From Microcebus murinus (Eukaryota > Chordata > Mammalia > Primates > Cheirogaleidae): a stretch of DNA of 64,000 bases. This document shows positions 13,912 through 25,400 of the stretch, in pieces; position 1 is the stretch's first letter, and every line of letters starts with the position of its first letter. The notes beneath the pieces were generated by a model. That model ran no database searches. It was not told where the DNA came from and saw only the letters and a list, made by a program, of their open reading frames with translations. The stretch spans positions 69,674,890 through 69,738,889 of the forward strand of contig NC_134119.1 in NCBI RefSeq assembly GCF_040939455.1. Reading direction: 5' to 3'. A program made the translations under genes and the position numbers.

Positions 13912-16900
13912 ATAACGTCACCCCTCTGGACTCCCACAGCCCCTGTCTGCGCAGCACCTTGTACTGTCCCTGCCGTCACTAACGTCACCCCTCTGGACTC
14001 CCACTGCCCCTGTCTGCATAGCACCTTGTACTGTCCCTGCCGTCACTAACGTCACCCCTCTGGTCTCCCACTGCCTGTCTGCACAGCACCTTGTACTGTC
14101 CCTGCCGTCACTAACGTCACCCCTCTGGACTCCCACAGCCCTTGTCTGTGCAGCACCTAGTACTGTCCCTGCATCACTAACGTCACCCCTCTGGACTCCC
14201 ACTGCCCCTGTCTGCGCAGCACCTTGTACTGTCCCTGCATCACTAACGTCACCCCTCTGGTCTCCCACTGCCCCTGTCTGCGCAGCACCTTGTACTGTCC
14301 CTGCATCACTAACGTCACCCCTCTGGACTCCCACTGCCCCTGTCTGCGCAGCACCTAGTACTGTCCCTGCATCACTAACGTCACCCCTCTGGTCTCCCAC
14401 TGCCCCTGTCTGCGCAGCACCTTGTACTGTCCCTGCCGTCACTAACGTCACCCCTCTGGACTCCCACAGCCTGTCTGTGTAGCACCTTGTACTGTCCCTG
14501 CCGTCACTAACGTCACCCCTCTGGACTCCCACTGCCCCCTGTCTGCGCAGCACCTTGTACTGTCCCTGCCATCACTAACGTCACCCCTCTGGTCTCCCAC
14601 TGCCCCCTGTCTGCGCAGCACCTTGTACTGTCCCTGCCGTCACTAACGTCACCCCTCTGGACTCCCACAGCCTGTCTGTGTAGCACCTAGTACTGTCCCT
14701 GCCGTCACTAACGTCACCCCTCTGGACTCCCACAGCCTGTCTGTGTAGCACCTTGTACTGTCCCTGCCGTCATAACGTCACCCCTCTGGACTCCCACAGC
14801 CTGTCTGTGCAGCACCTAGTACTGTCCCTGCCGTCACTAACGTCACCCCTCTGGACTCCCACAGCCTGTCTGTGCAGCACCTAGTACTGTCCCTGCCGTC
14901 ACTAACGTCACCCCTCTGGACTCCCACAGCCCCTGTCTGCCCAGCACCTAGTACTGTCCCTGCCGTCACTAACGTCACCCCTCTGGACTCCCACAGCCTG
15001 CCTGCGCAGCACCTTGTACTGTCCCTGCCGTCACTAACGTCACCCCTCTGGACTCCCACAGCTTGTCTGTGTAGCACCTTGTACTGTCCCTGCCGTCACT
15101 AACGTCACCCCTCTGGACTCCCACAGCTTGTCTGTGTAGCACCTTGTACTGTCCCTGCCGTCACTAACGTCACCCCTCTGGACTCCCACAGCTTATCTGT
15201 GCAGCACCTTGTACTGTCCCTGCCGTCACTAACGTCACCCCTCTGGACTCCCACAGCCCCTGTCTGCCCAGCACCTTGTACTGTCCCTGCCGTCACTAAC
15301 GTCACCCCTCTGGACTCCCCCGGCCCTGTCTGTGCAGCAACTTGTACTGTCCCTGCCGTCACTAACGTCACCCCTCTGGACTCACAGCCCCTGTCTGCGC
15401 AGCACCTTGTACTGTCCCTACCGTCACTAACGTCACCCATCTGGACTCTCACAGCCCCTGTCTGCGCAGCAACTTGTACTGTCCCTGCCGTCACTAACGT
15501 CACCCCTCTGGACTCCCACTGCCCCTGTCTGTGCAGCACCTTGTACTGTCCCTGCCGTCATAACGTCACCCCTCTGGACTCCCACAGCCCTGACTGCGCA
15601 GCACCTTGTACTGTCCCTGCCGTCACTAACGTCACCCCTCTGGACTCCCACAGCCTGTCTGTGTAGCACCTTGTACTGTCCCTGCCGTCACTAACGTCAC
15701 CCCTCTGGACTCCCACAGCCTGTCTGTGTAGCACCTTGTACTGTCCCTGCCGTCACTAACGTCACCCCTCTGGACTCCCACAGCCTGTCTGTGTAGCACC
15801 TTGTACTGTCCCTGCCGTCATAACGTCACCCCTCTGGACTCCCACTGCCCCCTGTCTGCGCAGCACCTTGTACTGTCCCTGCCGTCACTAACGTCACCCC
15901 TCTGGACTCCCACAGCCTGTCTGTGTAGCACCTTGTACTGTCCCTGCCGTCATAACGTCACCCCTCTGGTCTCCCACTGCCCCCTGTCTGCGCAGCACCT
16001 TGTACTGTCCCTGCCGTCACTAACGTCACCCCTCTGGACTCCCACAGCCTGTCTGTGTAGCACCTTGTACTGTCCCTGCCGTCACTAACGTCACCCCTCT
16101 GGACTCCCACAGCCTGTCTGTGCAGCACCTAGTACTGTCCCTGCCGTCACTAACGTCACCCCTCTGGACTCCCACAGCCTGTCTGTGCAGCACCTAGTAC
16201 TGTCCCTGCCGTCATAACGTCACCCCTCTGGACTCCCACAGCCCCTGTCTGCCCAGCACCTAGTACTGTCCCTGCCGTCACTAACGTCACCCCTCTGGAC
16301 TCCCACAGCCTGCCTGCGCAGCACCTTGTACTGTCCCTGCCGTCATAAAGTCACCCCTCTGGACTCCCACAGCTTGTCTGTGTAGCACCTTGTACTGTCC
16401 CTGCCGTCACTAACGTCACCCCTCTGGACTCCCACAGCTTGTCTGTGTAGCACCTTGTACTGTCCCTGCCGTCACTAACGTCACCCCTCTGGACTCCCAC
16501 AGCTTATCTGTGCAGCACCTTGTACTGTCCCTGCCGTCACTAACGTCACCCCTCTGGACTCCCACAGCCCCTGTCTGTGCAGCACCTTGTACTGTCCCTG
16601 CCGTCACTAACGTCACCCCTCTGGACTCCCACAGCCCCTGTCTGCCCAGCACCTTGTACTGTCCCTGCCGTCACTAACGTCACCCCTCTGGACTCCCACG
16701 GCCCTGTCTGTGCAGCAACTTGTACTGTCCCTGCCGTCACTAACGTCACCCCTCTGGACTCCCACAGCCCCTGTCTGTGCAGCACCTTGTACTGTCCCTG
16801 CCGTCACTAACGTCACCCCTCTGGACTCCCACAGCCCCTGTCTGCCCAGCACCTTGTACTGTCCCTGCCGTCACTAACGTCACCCCTCTGGACTGCCACG

Positions 16901-19697
16901 GCCCTGTCTGTGCAGCAACTTGTACTGTCCCTGCCGTCACTAACGTCACCCCTCTGGACTCCCACAGCCCCTGTCTGCGCAGCACCTTGTACTGTCCCTA
17001 CCGTCACTAACGTCACCCATCTGGACTCTCACAGCCCCTGTCTGCGCAGCAACTTGTACTGTCCCTGCCGTCACTAACGTCACCCCTCTGGACTCCCACA
17101 GCCCCTGTCTGCCCAGCACCTAGTACTGTCCCTGCCGTCACTAACGTCACCCCTCTGGACTCCCACAGCCTGCCTGCGCAGCACCTTGTACTGTCCCTGC
17201 CGTCACTAACGTCACCCCTCTGGACTCCCACAGCTTGTCTGTGTAGCACCTTGTACTGTCCCTGCCGTCACTAACGTCACCCCTCTGGACTCCCACAGCT
17301 TGTCTGTGTAGCACCTTGTACTGTCCCTGCCGTCACTAACGTCACCCCTCTGGACTCCCACAGCTTATCTGTGCAGCACCTTGTACTGTCCCTGCCGTCA
17401 CTAACGTCACCCCTCTGGACTCCCACAGCCCCTGTCTGCCCAGCACCTTGTACTGTCCCTGCCGTCACTAACGTCACCCCTCTGGACTCCCACGGCCCTG
17501 TCTGTGCAGCAACTTGTACTGTCCCTGCCGTCACTAACGTCACCCCTCTGGACTCACAGCCCCTGTCTGCGCAGCACCTTGTACTGTCCCTACCGTCACT
17601 AACGTCACCCATCTGGACTCTCACAGCCCCTGTCTGCGCAGCAACTTGTACTGTCCCTGCCGTCACTAACGTCACCCCTCTGGACTCCCACTGCCCCTGT
17701 CTGTGCAGCACCTTGTACTGTCCCTGCCGTCATAACGTCACCCCTCTGGACTCCCACAGCCCTGACTGCGCAGCACCTTGTACTGTCCCTGCCGTCACTA
17801 ACGTCACCCCTCTGGACTCCCACAGCCTGTCTGTGTAGCACCTTGTACTGTCCCTGCCGTCACTAACGTCACCCCTCTGGACTCCCACAGCCTGTCTGTG
17901 TAGCACCTTGTACTGTCCCTGCCGTCACTAACGTCACCCCTCTGGACTCCCACAGCCTGTCTGTGTAGCACCTTGTACTGTCCCTGCCGTCATAACGTCA
18001 CCCCTCTGGACTCCCACTGCCCCCTGTCTGCGCAGCACCTTGTACTGTCCCTGCCGTCACTAACGTCACCCCTCTGGACTCCCACAGCCTGTCTGTGTAG
18101 CACCTTGTACTGTCCCTGCCGTCATAACGTCACCCCTCTGGTCTCCCACTGCCCCCTGTCTGCGCAGCACCTTGTACTGTCCCTGCCGTCACTAACGTCA
18201 CCCCTCTGGACTCCCACAGCCTGTCTGTGTAGCACCTTGTACTGTCCCTGCCGTCACTAACGTCACCCCTCTGGTCTCCCACTGCCCCCTGTCTGCGCAG
18301 CACCTAGTACTGTCCCTGCCGTCACTAACGTCACCCCTCTGGACTCCCACAGCCTGTCTGTGCAGCACCTAGTACTGTCCCTGCCGTCATAACGTCACCC
18401 CTCTGGACTCCCACAGCCCCTGTCTGCCCAGCACCTAGTACTGTCCCTGCCGTCACTAACGTCACCCCTCTGGACTCCCACAGCCTGCCTGCGCAGCACC
18501 TTGTACTGTCCCTGCCGTCATAAAGTCACCCCTCTGGACTCCCACAGCTTGTCTGTGTAGCACCTTGTACTGTCCCTGCCGTCACTAACGTCACCCCTCT
18601 GGACTCCCACAGCTTGTCTGTGTAGCACCTTGTACTGTCCCTGCCGTCACTAACGTCACCCCTCTGGACTCCCACAGCTTATCTGTGCAGCACCTTGTAC
18701 TGTCCCTGCCGTCACTAACGTCACCCCTCTGGACTCCCACAGCCCCTGTCTGTGCAGCACCTTGTACTGTCCCTGCCGTCACTAACGTCACCCCTCTGGA
18801 CTCCCACAGCCCCTGTCTGCCCAGCACCTTGTACTGTCCCTGCCGTCACTAACGTCACCCCTCTGGACTCCCACGGCCCTGTCTGTGCAGCAACTTGTAC
18901 TGTCCCTGCCGTCACTAACGTCACCCCTCTGGACTCCCACAGCCCCTGTCTGTGCAGCACCTTGTACTGTCCCTGCCGTCACTAACGTCACCCCTCTGGA
19001 CTCCCACAGCCCCTGTCTGCCCAGCACCTTGTACTGTCCCTGCCGTCACTAACGTCACCCCTCTGGACTGCCACGGCCCTGTCTGTGCAGCAACTTGTAC
19101 TGTCCCTGCCGTCACTGACGTCACCCCTCTGGACTCCCACAGCCCCTGTCTGCGCAGCACCTTGTACTGTCCCTACCGTCACTAACGTCACCCATCTGGA
19201 CTCTCACAGCCCCTGTCTGCGCAGCAATTTGTACTGTCCCTGCCGTCACTAACGTCACCCCTCTGGACTCCCACTGCCCCTGTCTGTGCAGCACCTTGTA
19301 CTGTCCCTGCCGTCATAACGTCACCCCTCTGGACTCCCACAGCCCTGACTGCGCAGCACCTTGTACTGTCCCTGCCATCACTAAGGTCACCCCTCTGGAC
19401 TCTCACAGCCCCTGTCTGCGCAGCACCTTGTACTGTCCCTGCCGTCACTAACGTCACCCCTCTGGACTCCCACTGCCCGTCTGTTCAGCACCTTGTACTG
19501 TCCCTGCCGTCACTAACGTCACCCCTCTGGACTCCCACAGCTTATCTGTGCAGCACCTTGTACTGTCCCTGCCGTCACTAACGTCACCCCTCTGGACTCT
19601 CACAGCCCCTGTCTGCGCAGCACCTTGTACTGTCCCTGCCGTCACTAATGTCACCCCTCTGGGACTCTCGCAGCCCCTGTCTGTTCAGCACCTTGTA
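13912..19697. repeat. 67-bp minisatellite, about 86 copies, with 2.17-kb higher-order duplication
   Basis: The unit reads aacgtcacccctctggactc, then ccacagcccctgtctgcgca, then gcaccttgtactgtccctgc, then cgtcact, 64-68 bp because the cagcc(cct)gtctg part and the cgtcactaa/cgtcataa part vary in length. The block at about 14930-17100 is repeated at about 17102-19270 with an offset of 2172 bp, rising to 2175 bp after about 18270. The last units (19380-19697) degrade into unique sequence. The array is in the 8.2-kb intron before exon 20687-20857. Open frames inside it on both strands simply follow the repeat. Confidence 0.95.
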
Positions 19698-20477
19698 CCA
19701 TCATTGGTTTACCTGCCCCTTGCCTAGATCCTCAGCCCTCCCTACTGGGCGTGTTCTGTCTCTACAAATGCTTCGACGTTATTTTAGAAGCAAAACTGAA
19801 AAGCAAGCAAGCGAGCCTCCGTTCAGTCCCATCGCGCCGCCCAGCTACAGGTGGCTGAAACGGCTTGAGCTGCCTCTCCCCAGCTTCTCACTCTGCCGTG
19901 AGAATTGCAAAATGCACAGCCCTAAACAACCAAGACACTTAAACCTGTACGTCCACCACCTAGTTTACATGCTCATCGGTATGTTTTCTCTCTGGTCAAC
20001 TATTTCATAGCAAGTTATGTATTTTTGACATTCTGCCCCGAAAATATCTCCACACACATCTCCAAAAATAGCAGAACACTCCTCTAGAATGCCATTATTG
20101 CATGTAATGTCATCCCTTGGCTTTCTGTTGCTCTTCAGATAAAACCCTAAATCCTTAATACGGCCTGAAATGTCCAACCTCGCTCCATACCACTGCCTCG
20201 GACTGCGCTCTGGCGTCCGGTCGGTTTGTTTCTCAGCTGTGCCCCTCCGCTCCGTCCACAGCCTGGGGTGGTGCAATTTTGCACGTCGGTGTATACAGTG
20301 GGATATCCCTTCTCCTAGCCTACTTCTCCTTGTCTTTGAGTTTCAGAAACAATGTCACTTTCTCAGCAAGTCTTTCCCCACATTCCTTGTTGCATTCCTT
20401 TGTTACAAGCATTCTTAGCCTTTATCTTTCATTCTTTCCACAACCATAATTTGAGGCATCCAGCTCTCAAAGTGAGA
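19698..20477. other. Intron, possible old repeat
   Basis: Sequence without exon signals. About 20100-20420 reads like a decayed ancient interspersed repeat (ctcttcagataaaaccctaa, acctcgctccataccactgc), but I cannot assign the family. Confidence 0.35.
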
Positions 20478-20595
20478 ACCAAGAGCAGTGGTGTCACCTG
20501 GGAATGCATTAGGAATGCAAATATGTGAGTCCCTCCCCGGAAATTCCTAAACCAGAAACTCTAGGGATGGAGCCTACCACTTTATTTTTTTAATT
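20478..20595. mobile_element. MER5A-like hAT-Charlie remnant
   Basis: The phrases 'gtcacctgggaatgcattag', 'ggaatgcaaatatgtgagtc' and 'aaccagaaactctagggatg' match the MER5A core (catcacctgggaacttgttagaaatgcag..., gaatcagaaactctggggg). It ends about 90 bp before the exon at 20687. Confidence 0.6.
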
Positions 20596-20678
20596 TTTTT
20601 AAACATCGAGGTGAAATTCATTTGGGTCGAATAAAGGTGCCATCCTTGCTCTTTGGGGTCATTTTCTGGGTGTCCTGA

Positions 20679-20858
<180 letters not shown>

Positions 20859-20965
20859 TAAGTCCCAGGCAGTTGTCCTTGGAGACGCAAACCTTCTCTT
20901 ACGGTCGTGTTAGTTGGTGGAGAAGCGGTTTATGAGAGCAGCTGAGGGGGGCTTTGCAACCAGAT

Positions 20966-21090
20966 CTTTGTACAACCAACGAGTGCCCACTGTGTGCTGA
21001 GCACTGCTGGGTGCTGGGGAGACCAGGGTTTGGGAGATAGAGGCAGGGTGCCTGGTACCATGGAGCTTGCTTTCTTGGGTGGGTTGGGGG
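20966..21090 (-). repeat. L2 LINE 3'-end remnant
   Basis: The sequence 'caacgagtgcccactgtgtg', 'gcactgctgggtgctgggga' and 'catggagcttgctttc' is the L2 3'-end signature in antisense. Confidence 0.5.
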
Positions 21091-21124
21091 CTGTGGACAG
21101 ACAGGAAGTGAAAGCAACCAGGTG

Positions 21125-21490
21125 TTCATGCACAAATGAATAAACTGAATGTAGTATATGCATATAATGGAATTTTATTCAGCCTTAAAAAGAAAGGAGA
21201 TTATGACACACGCTGCAATATATATGATCTTTGAGGGTCATTATGCCAAGTGAAATAAGCCAGTCATAAAAAGGCATATACTGTGTGAATTCCACATGTA
21301 TATGAGGTACCTACAATAGTCAAATTCATAGAGACAAAGTAGAATGGCAGTTTCCAGGGGATGGGGGGAGGGATTAGGGGATTGCTGTTTAGTGAGTACA
21401 GAGTGTTAGTTTCACAGATGAATGGTGGTGATGGCTGCACAACACGTGACTGTAATTAACACTACTGAACTATACACTTAATCACCGTTA
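21125..21490 (+). mobile_element. L1M LINE 3'-region fragment
   Basis: The order 'atataatggaattttattca', 'atgccaagtgaaataagcca', 'gaggtacctacaatagtcaa', 'agaatggcagtttccagggg' and 'actgaactatacacttaatc' is typical of L1M 3' regions. No ORF remains. Confidence 0.75.
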
Positions 21491-21492
21491 GT

Positions 21493-21772
21493 GGCCAGGT
21501 GTGGTGGCTCACACCTGTAATCTCAATACTTTGAGAGGGCAAGACAGGAAGATCACTGGAGCCCAGGAATTCATAGACCAGGCTGGGCAACATAGCAAAA
21601 CCCTGTCTCTATAAAAAATTAAATTGGCCAGGTGTGCCTGCAGTCCCAGCTACTCAGGAGGCTGACAGAGGAGGGTACCCTTGAGCCCAGGAATTCAAAG
21701 TTACAGTGAGCTATGATTGCCAACGTGGGAGAAAAAGAGAGATGCTGTCCCTCCCCCAGAAAAATGGTAAAG
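21493..21772 (+). mobile_element. Alu SINE (old, J-like), sense
   Basis: Begins ggccaggtgtggtggctcac and ends in an A-rich tract (cccccagaaaaatgg). The middle has the second-arm start ggccaggtgtgcctgcagtc. It is diverged and lacks the strepsirrhine AT-rich block. Confidence 0.8.
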
Positions 21773-22184
21773 ATAGTCAATTTTATGTTATATATTTTAT
21801 CACAACTAAAAACTTACCTTTAGCATAACCACAGGTGGTAAGTACTCAGAAAGAAACTAAATAGTATGAGGGCATGATCAATGCAGGATGGCTTTAGATC
21901 GCGCGGTCAGAGTTCTCACTAAGAAACAGGTATTTGACCCGAGTCCTGGAGAGCAAGGCAGCTGCCTGAAGACCAGGCAGGCCCTTTTCTGTCTGAGGGA
22001 TTCGAGGGCAAAGACTCCCAGAGCCGCCGGCCGGAGCGAGGGAAGGAGCAGTGACAGAAGACGAGGTTGATGAGACAATTACAATTCCACACTTACGTAG
22101 ATGTCCCGAAGAACGGTGAAGGGACAGTCAAGTGCAAATGTGTGTGTGTTCACAATATGCAAAAAGTGAAATCCAGCCACCCTG

Positions 22185-22197
22185 CCACGAGGGGGTG
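22185..22197 (+). promoter_or_regulatory. CTCF-like motif (candidate)
   Basis: ccacgagggggtg resembles the CTCF core ccacnagggggcgc but has T in place of C near the end. It is only a motif match by eye. Confidence 0.25.
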
Positions 22198-22226
22198 TGT
22201 GAGTGAACAGGCAGAGCGCCGTCTGT

Positions 22227-22240
22227 CCACACGGGGGCGC
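22227..22240 (+). promoter_or_regulatory. CTCF-like motif (candidate)
   Basis: ccacacgggggcgc resembles the CTCF core (ccacnagggggcgc), with one mismatch at the A of the central AG. It lies 42 bp from the other candidate, in the same orientation, less than 200 bp from the minisatellite border. Confidence 0.3.
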
Positions 22241-22425
22241 CACTCAGGATGGGAGGAGCCAAGCAGAGGCGGGCTGCAGCCAGGACAGACAGGCACAGGT
22301 CACGGGCTCCACGAGTCCGTCCCCATGAAACGTCCAGAGTACACAGCCCCATGGGGCTGCAGAGGGGCAGGGACAGCAACAGCGGTTGGGGGGCGCAAGT
22401 TCCTCGTGGGAAGCCGAGATTGTTG

Positions 22426-25400
22426 GGAGCCAGGAGGTGGTGGCTGTGCGACACGCAGTGAACGTGAGAACCGGGAGGAGGAGGTGGGTGTGTGACACGC
22501 AGTGAACGTGAGAACCGGGAGGAGGAGGTGGCTGTGGAACACGCAGTGAATGTGAGAACCGGGAGGAGGAGGTGGCTGTGCGACACGCAGTGAACGTGAG
22601 AACCGGGAGGAGGTGGTGGCTGTGGGACACGCAGTGAACGTGAGAACCGGGAGGAGGAGGGGGCTGTGTGACACACAGTGAACGTGAGAACCGGGAGGAG
22701 GAGGTGGCTGTGTGACACGCAGTGAACATGAGAACCGGGAGGAGGAGGTGGCTGTGTGACACGCAGTGAACGTGAGAACCGGGAGGAGGAGGTGGCTGTG
22801 TGACACGCAGTGAACGTGAGAACCAGGAGGAGGAGGTGGCTGTGTGACACGCAGTGAACGTGAGAACCAGGAGGAGGAGGTGGGTGTGTGACACGCAGTG
22901 AACGTGAGAACCAGGAGGAGGAGGTGGCTCTGTGACACGCAGTGAACGTGAGAACCAGGAGGAGGAGGTGGGTGTGTGACACGCAGTGAACGTGAGAACC
23001 GGGAGGAGGAGGTGGCTGTGCGACACGCAGTGAACGTGAGAACCGGGAGGAGGAGGTGGGTGTGTGACACGCAGTGAACGTGAGAACCAGGAGGAGGAGG
23101 TGGCTGTGTGACACGCAGTGAATGTGAGAACCAGGAGGAGGAGGGGGCTGTGGGACACGCAGTGAACGTGAGAACCGGGAGGAGGAGGTGGCTGTGCGAC
23201 ACGCAGTGAACGTGAGAACCAGGAGGAGGAGGTGGGTGTGTGACACGCAGTGAATGTGAGAACCAGGAGGAGGAGGGGGCTGTGGGACACGCAGTGAACG
23301 TGAGAACCGGGAGGAGGAGGGGGCTGTGGGACACACAGTGAACGTGAGAACCGGGAGGAGGAGGTGGGTGTGTGACACGCAGTGAACGTGAGAACCGGGA
23401 GGAGGAGGGGGCTGTGTGACACGCAGTGAACGTGAGAACCGGGAGGAGGAGGTGGCTGTGTGACACGCAGTGAACGTGAGAACCGGGAGGAGGAGGTGGG
23501 TGTGTGACACGCAGTGAACGTGAGAACCAGGAGGAGGAGGTGGGTGTGTGACACGCAGTGAACGTGAGAACCAGGAGGAGGAGGTGGCTGTGTGACACGC
23601 AGTGAATGTGAGAACCAGGAGGAGGAGGGGGCTGTGGGACACGCAGTGAACGTGAGAACCGGGAGGAGGAGGTGGCTGTGCGACACGCAGTGAACGTGAG
23701 AACCGGGAGGAGGAGGTGGCTGTGTGACACGCAGTGAACGTGAGAACCGGGAGGAGGAGGTGGCTGTGCGACACGCAGTGAATGTGAGAACCAGGAGGAG
23801 GAGGGGGCTGTGTGACACGCAGTGAACGTGAGAACCGGGAGGAGGAGGTGACTGTGCGACACGCAGTGAAAGTGAGAACCGGGAGGAGGAGGTGGGTGTG
23901 TGACACGCAGTGAACGTGAGAACCGGGAGGAGGAGGTGGCTGTGCGACACGCAGTGAACGTGAGAACCAGGAGGAGGAGGTGGCTGTGTGACACGCAGTG
24001 AACGTGAGAACCGGGAGGAGGAGGTGGGTGTGCGACACGCAGTGAAAGTGAGAACCGGGAGGAGGAGGTGGGTGTGTGACACGCAGTGAACGTGAGAACC
24101 GGGAGGAGGAGGTGGCTGTGTGACACGCAGTGAACGTGAGAACCGGGAGGAGGAGGTGGCTGTGCGACACGCAGTGAAAGTGAGAACCGGGAGGAGGAGG
24201 TGGGTGTGTGACACGCAGTGAACGTGAGAACCGGGAGGAGGAGGTGGCTGTGCGACACGCAGTGAACGTGAGAACCAGGAGGAGGAGGTGGCTGTGTGAC
24301 ACGCAGTGAACGTGAGAACCGGGAGGAGGAGGTGGCTGTGCGACACGCAGTGAAAGTGAGAACCGGGAGGAGGAGGTGGGTGTGTGACACGCAGTGAAAG
24401 TGAGAACCGGGAGGAGGAGGTGGCTGTGTGACACGCAGTGAACGTGAGAACCAGGAGGAGGAGGTGGCTGTGTGACACGCAGTGAACGTGAGAACCGGGA
24501 GGAGGAGGTGGCTGTGTGACACACAGTGAACGTGAGTACCAGGAGGAGGAGGTGGCTGTGTGACACACAGTGAACGTGAGAACCGGGAGGAGGAGGTGGG
24601 TGTGTGACACGCAGTGAATGTGAGAACCGGGAGGAGGAGGTGGCTGTGTGACACGCAGTGAACGTGAGAACCGGGAGGAGGAGGTGGCTGTGTGACACGC
24701 AGTGAACGTGAGAACCGGGAGGAGGAGGTGGGTGTGTGACACACAGTGAACGTGAGAACCGGGAGGAGGTGGTGGGTGTGTGACACACAGTGAACTTGAG
24801 AACCGGGAGGAGGAGGTGGGTGTGTGACACACAGTGAACGTGAGAACCGGGAGGAGGAGGTGGCTGTGTGACACGCAGTGAACGTGAGAACCGGGAGGAG
24901 GTGGCTCTGCGACACGCAGTGAACGTGAGAACCGGGAGGAGGAGGTGGCTGTGTGACACGCAGTGAACGTGAGAACCGGGAGGAGGAGGTGGCTTTGTGA
25001 CACGCAGTGAACGTGAGAACCGGGAGGAGGAGGTGGCTGTGTGACACGCAGTGAACGTGAGAACCGGGAGGAGGAGGTGGCTGTGTGACACACAGTGAAC
25101 GTGAGAACCAGGAGGAGGAGGTGGCTGTGTGACACGCAGTGAATGTGAGAACCAGGAGGAGGAGGTGGCTGTGTGACACGCAGTGAACGTGAGAACCGGG
25201 AGAAGGAGGTGGCTGTGTGACACGCAGTGAATGTGAGAACCGGGAGGAGGAGGTGGCTGTGCGACACGCAGTGAACGTGAGAACCGGGAGGAGGAGGTGG
25301 GTGTGTGACACGCAGTGAACGTGAGAACCCAGAGGAGGAGGTGGCTGTGCGACACGCAGTGAACGTGAGAACCAGGAGGAGGAGGTGGCTGTGTGACACG

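Larger units (their letters stand above)
21773..22425. other. Left flank of the 44-bp array
   Basis: Unique-looking sequence with a short TG run (22139-22150). It carries two GGGGG-containing motifs that resemble CTCF cores, given separately. The final bases (gagccaggaggtggtggctg) already look like a diverged array unit, so the left border is gradual. Confidence 0.5.

Noticed and set aside
13912..19697. Short open frames within the 67-bp array on both strands
   Set aside because: Each simply follows the repeat and they recur at the 2172-bp offset; no coding signature.
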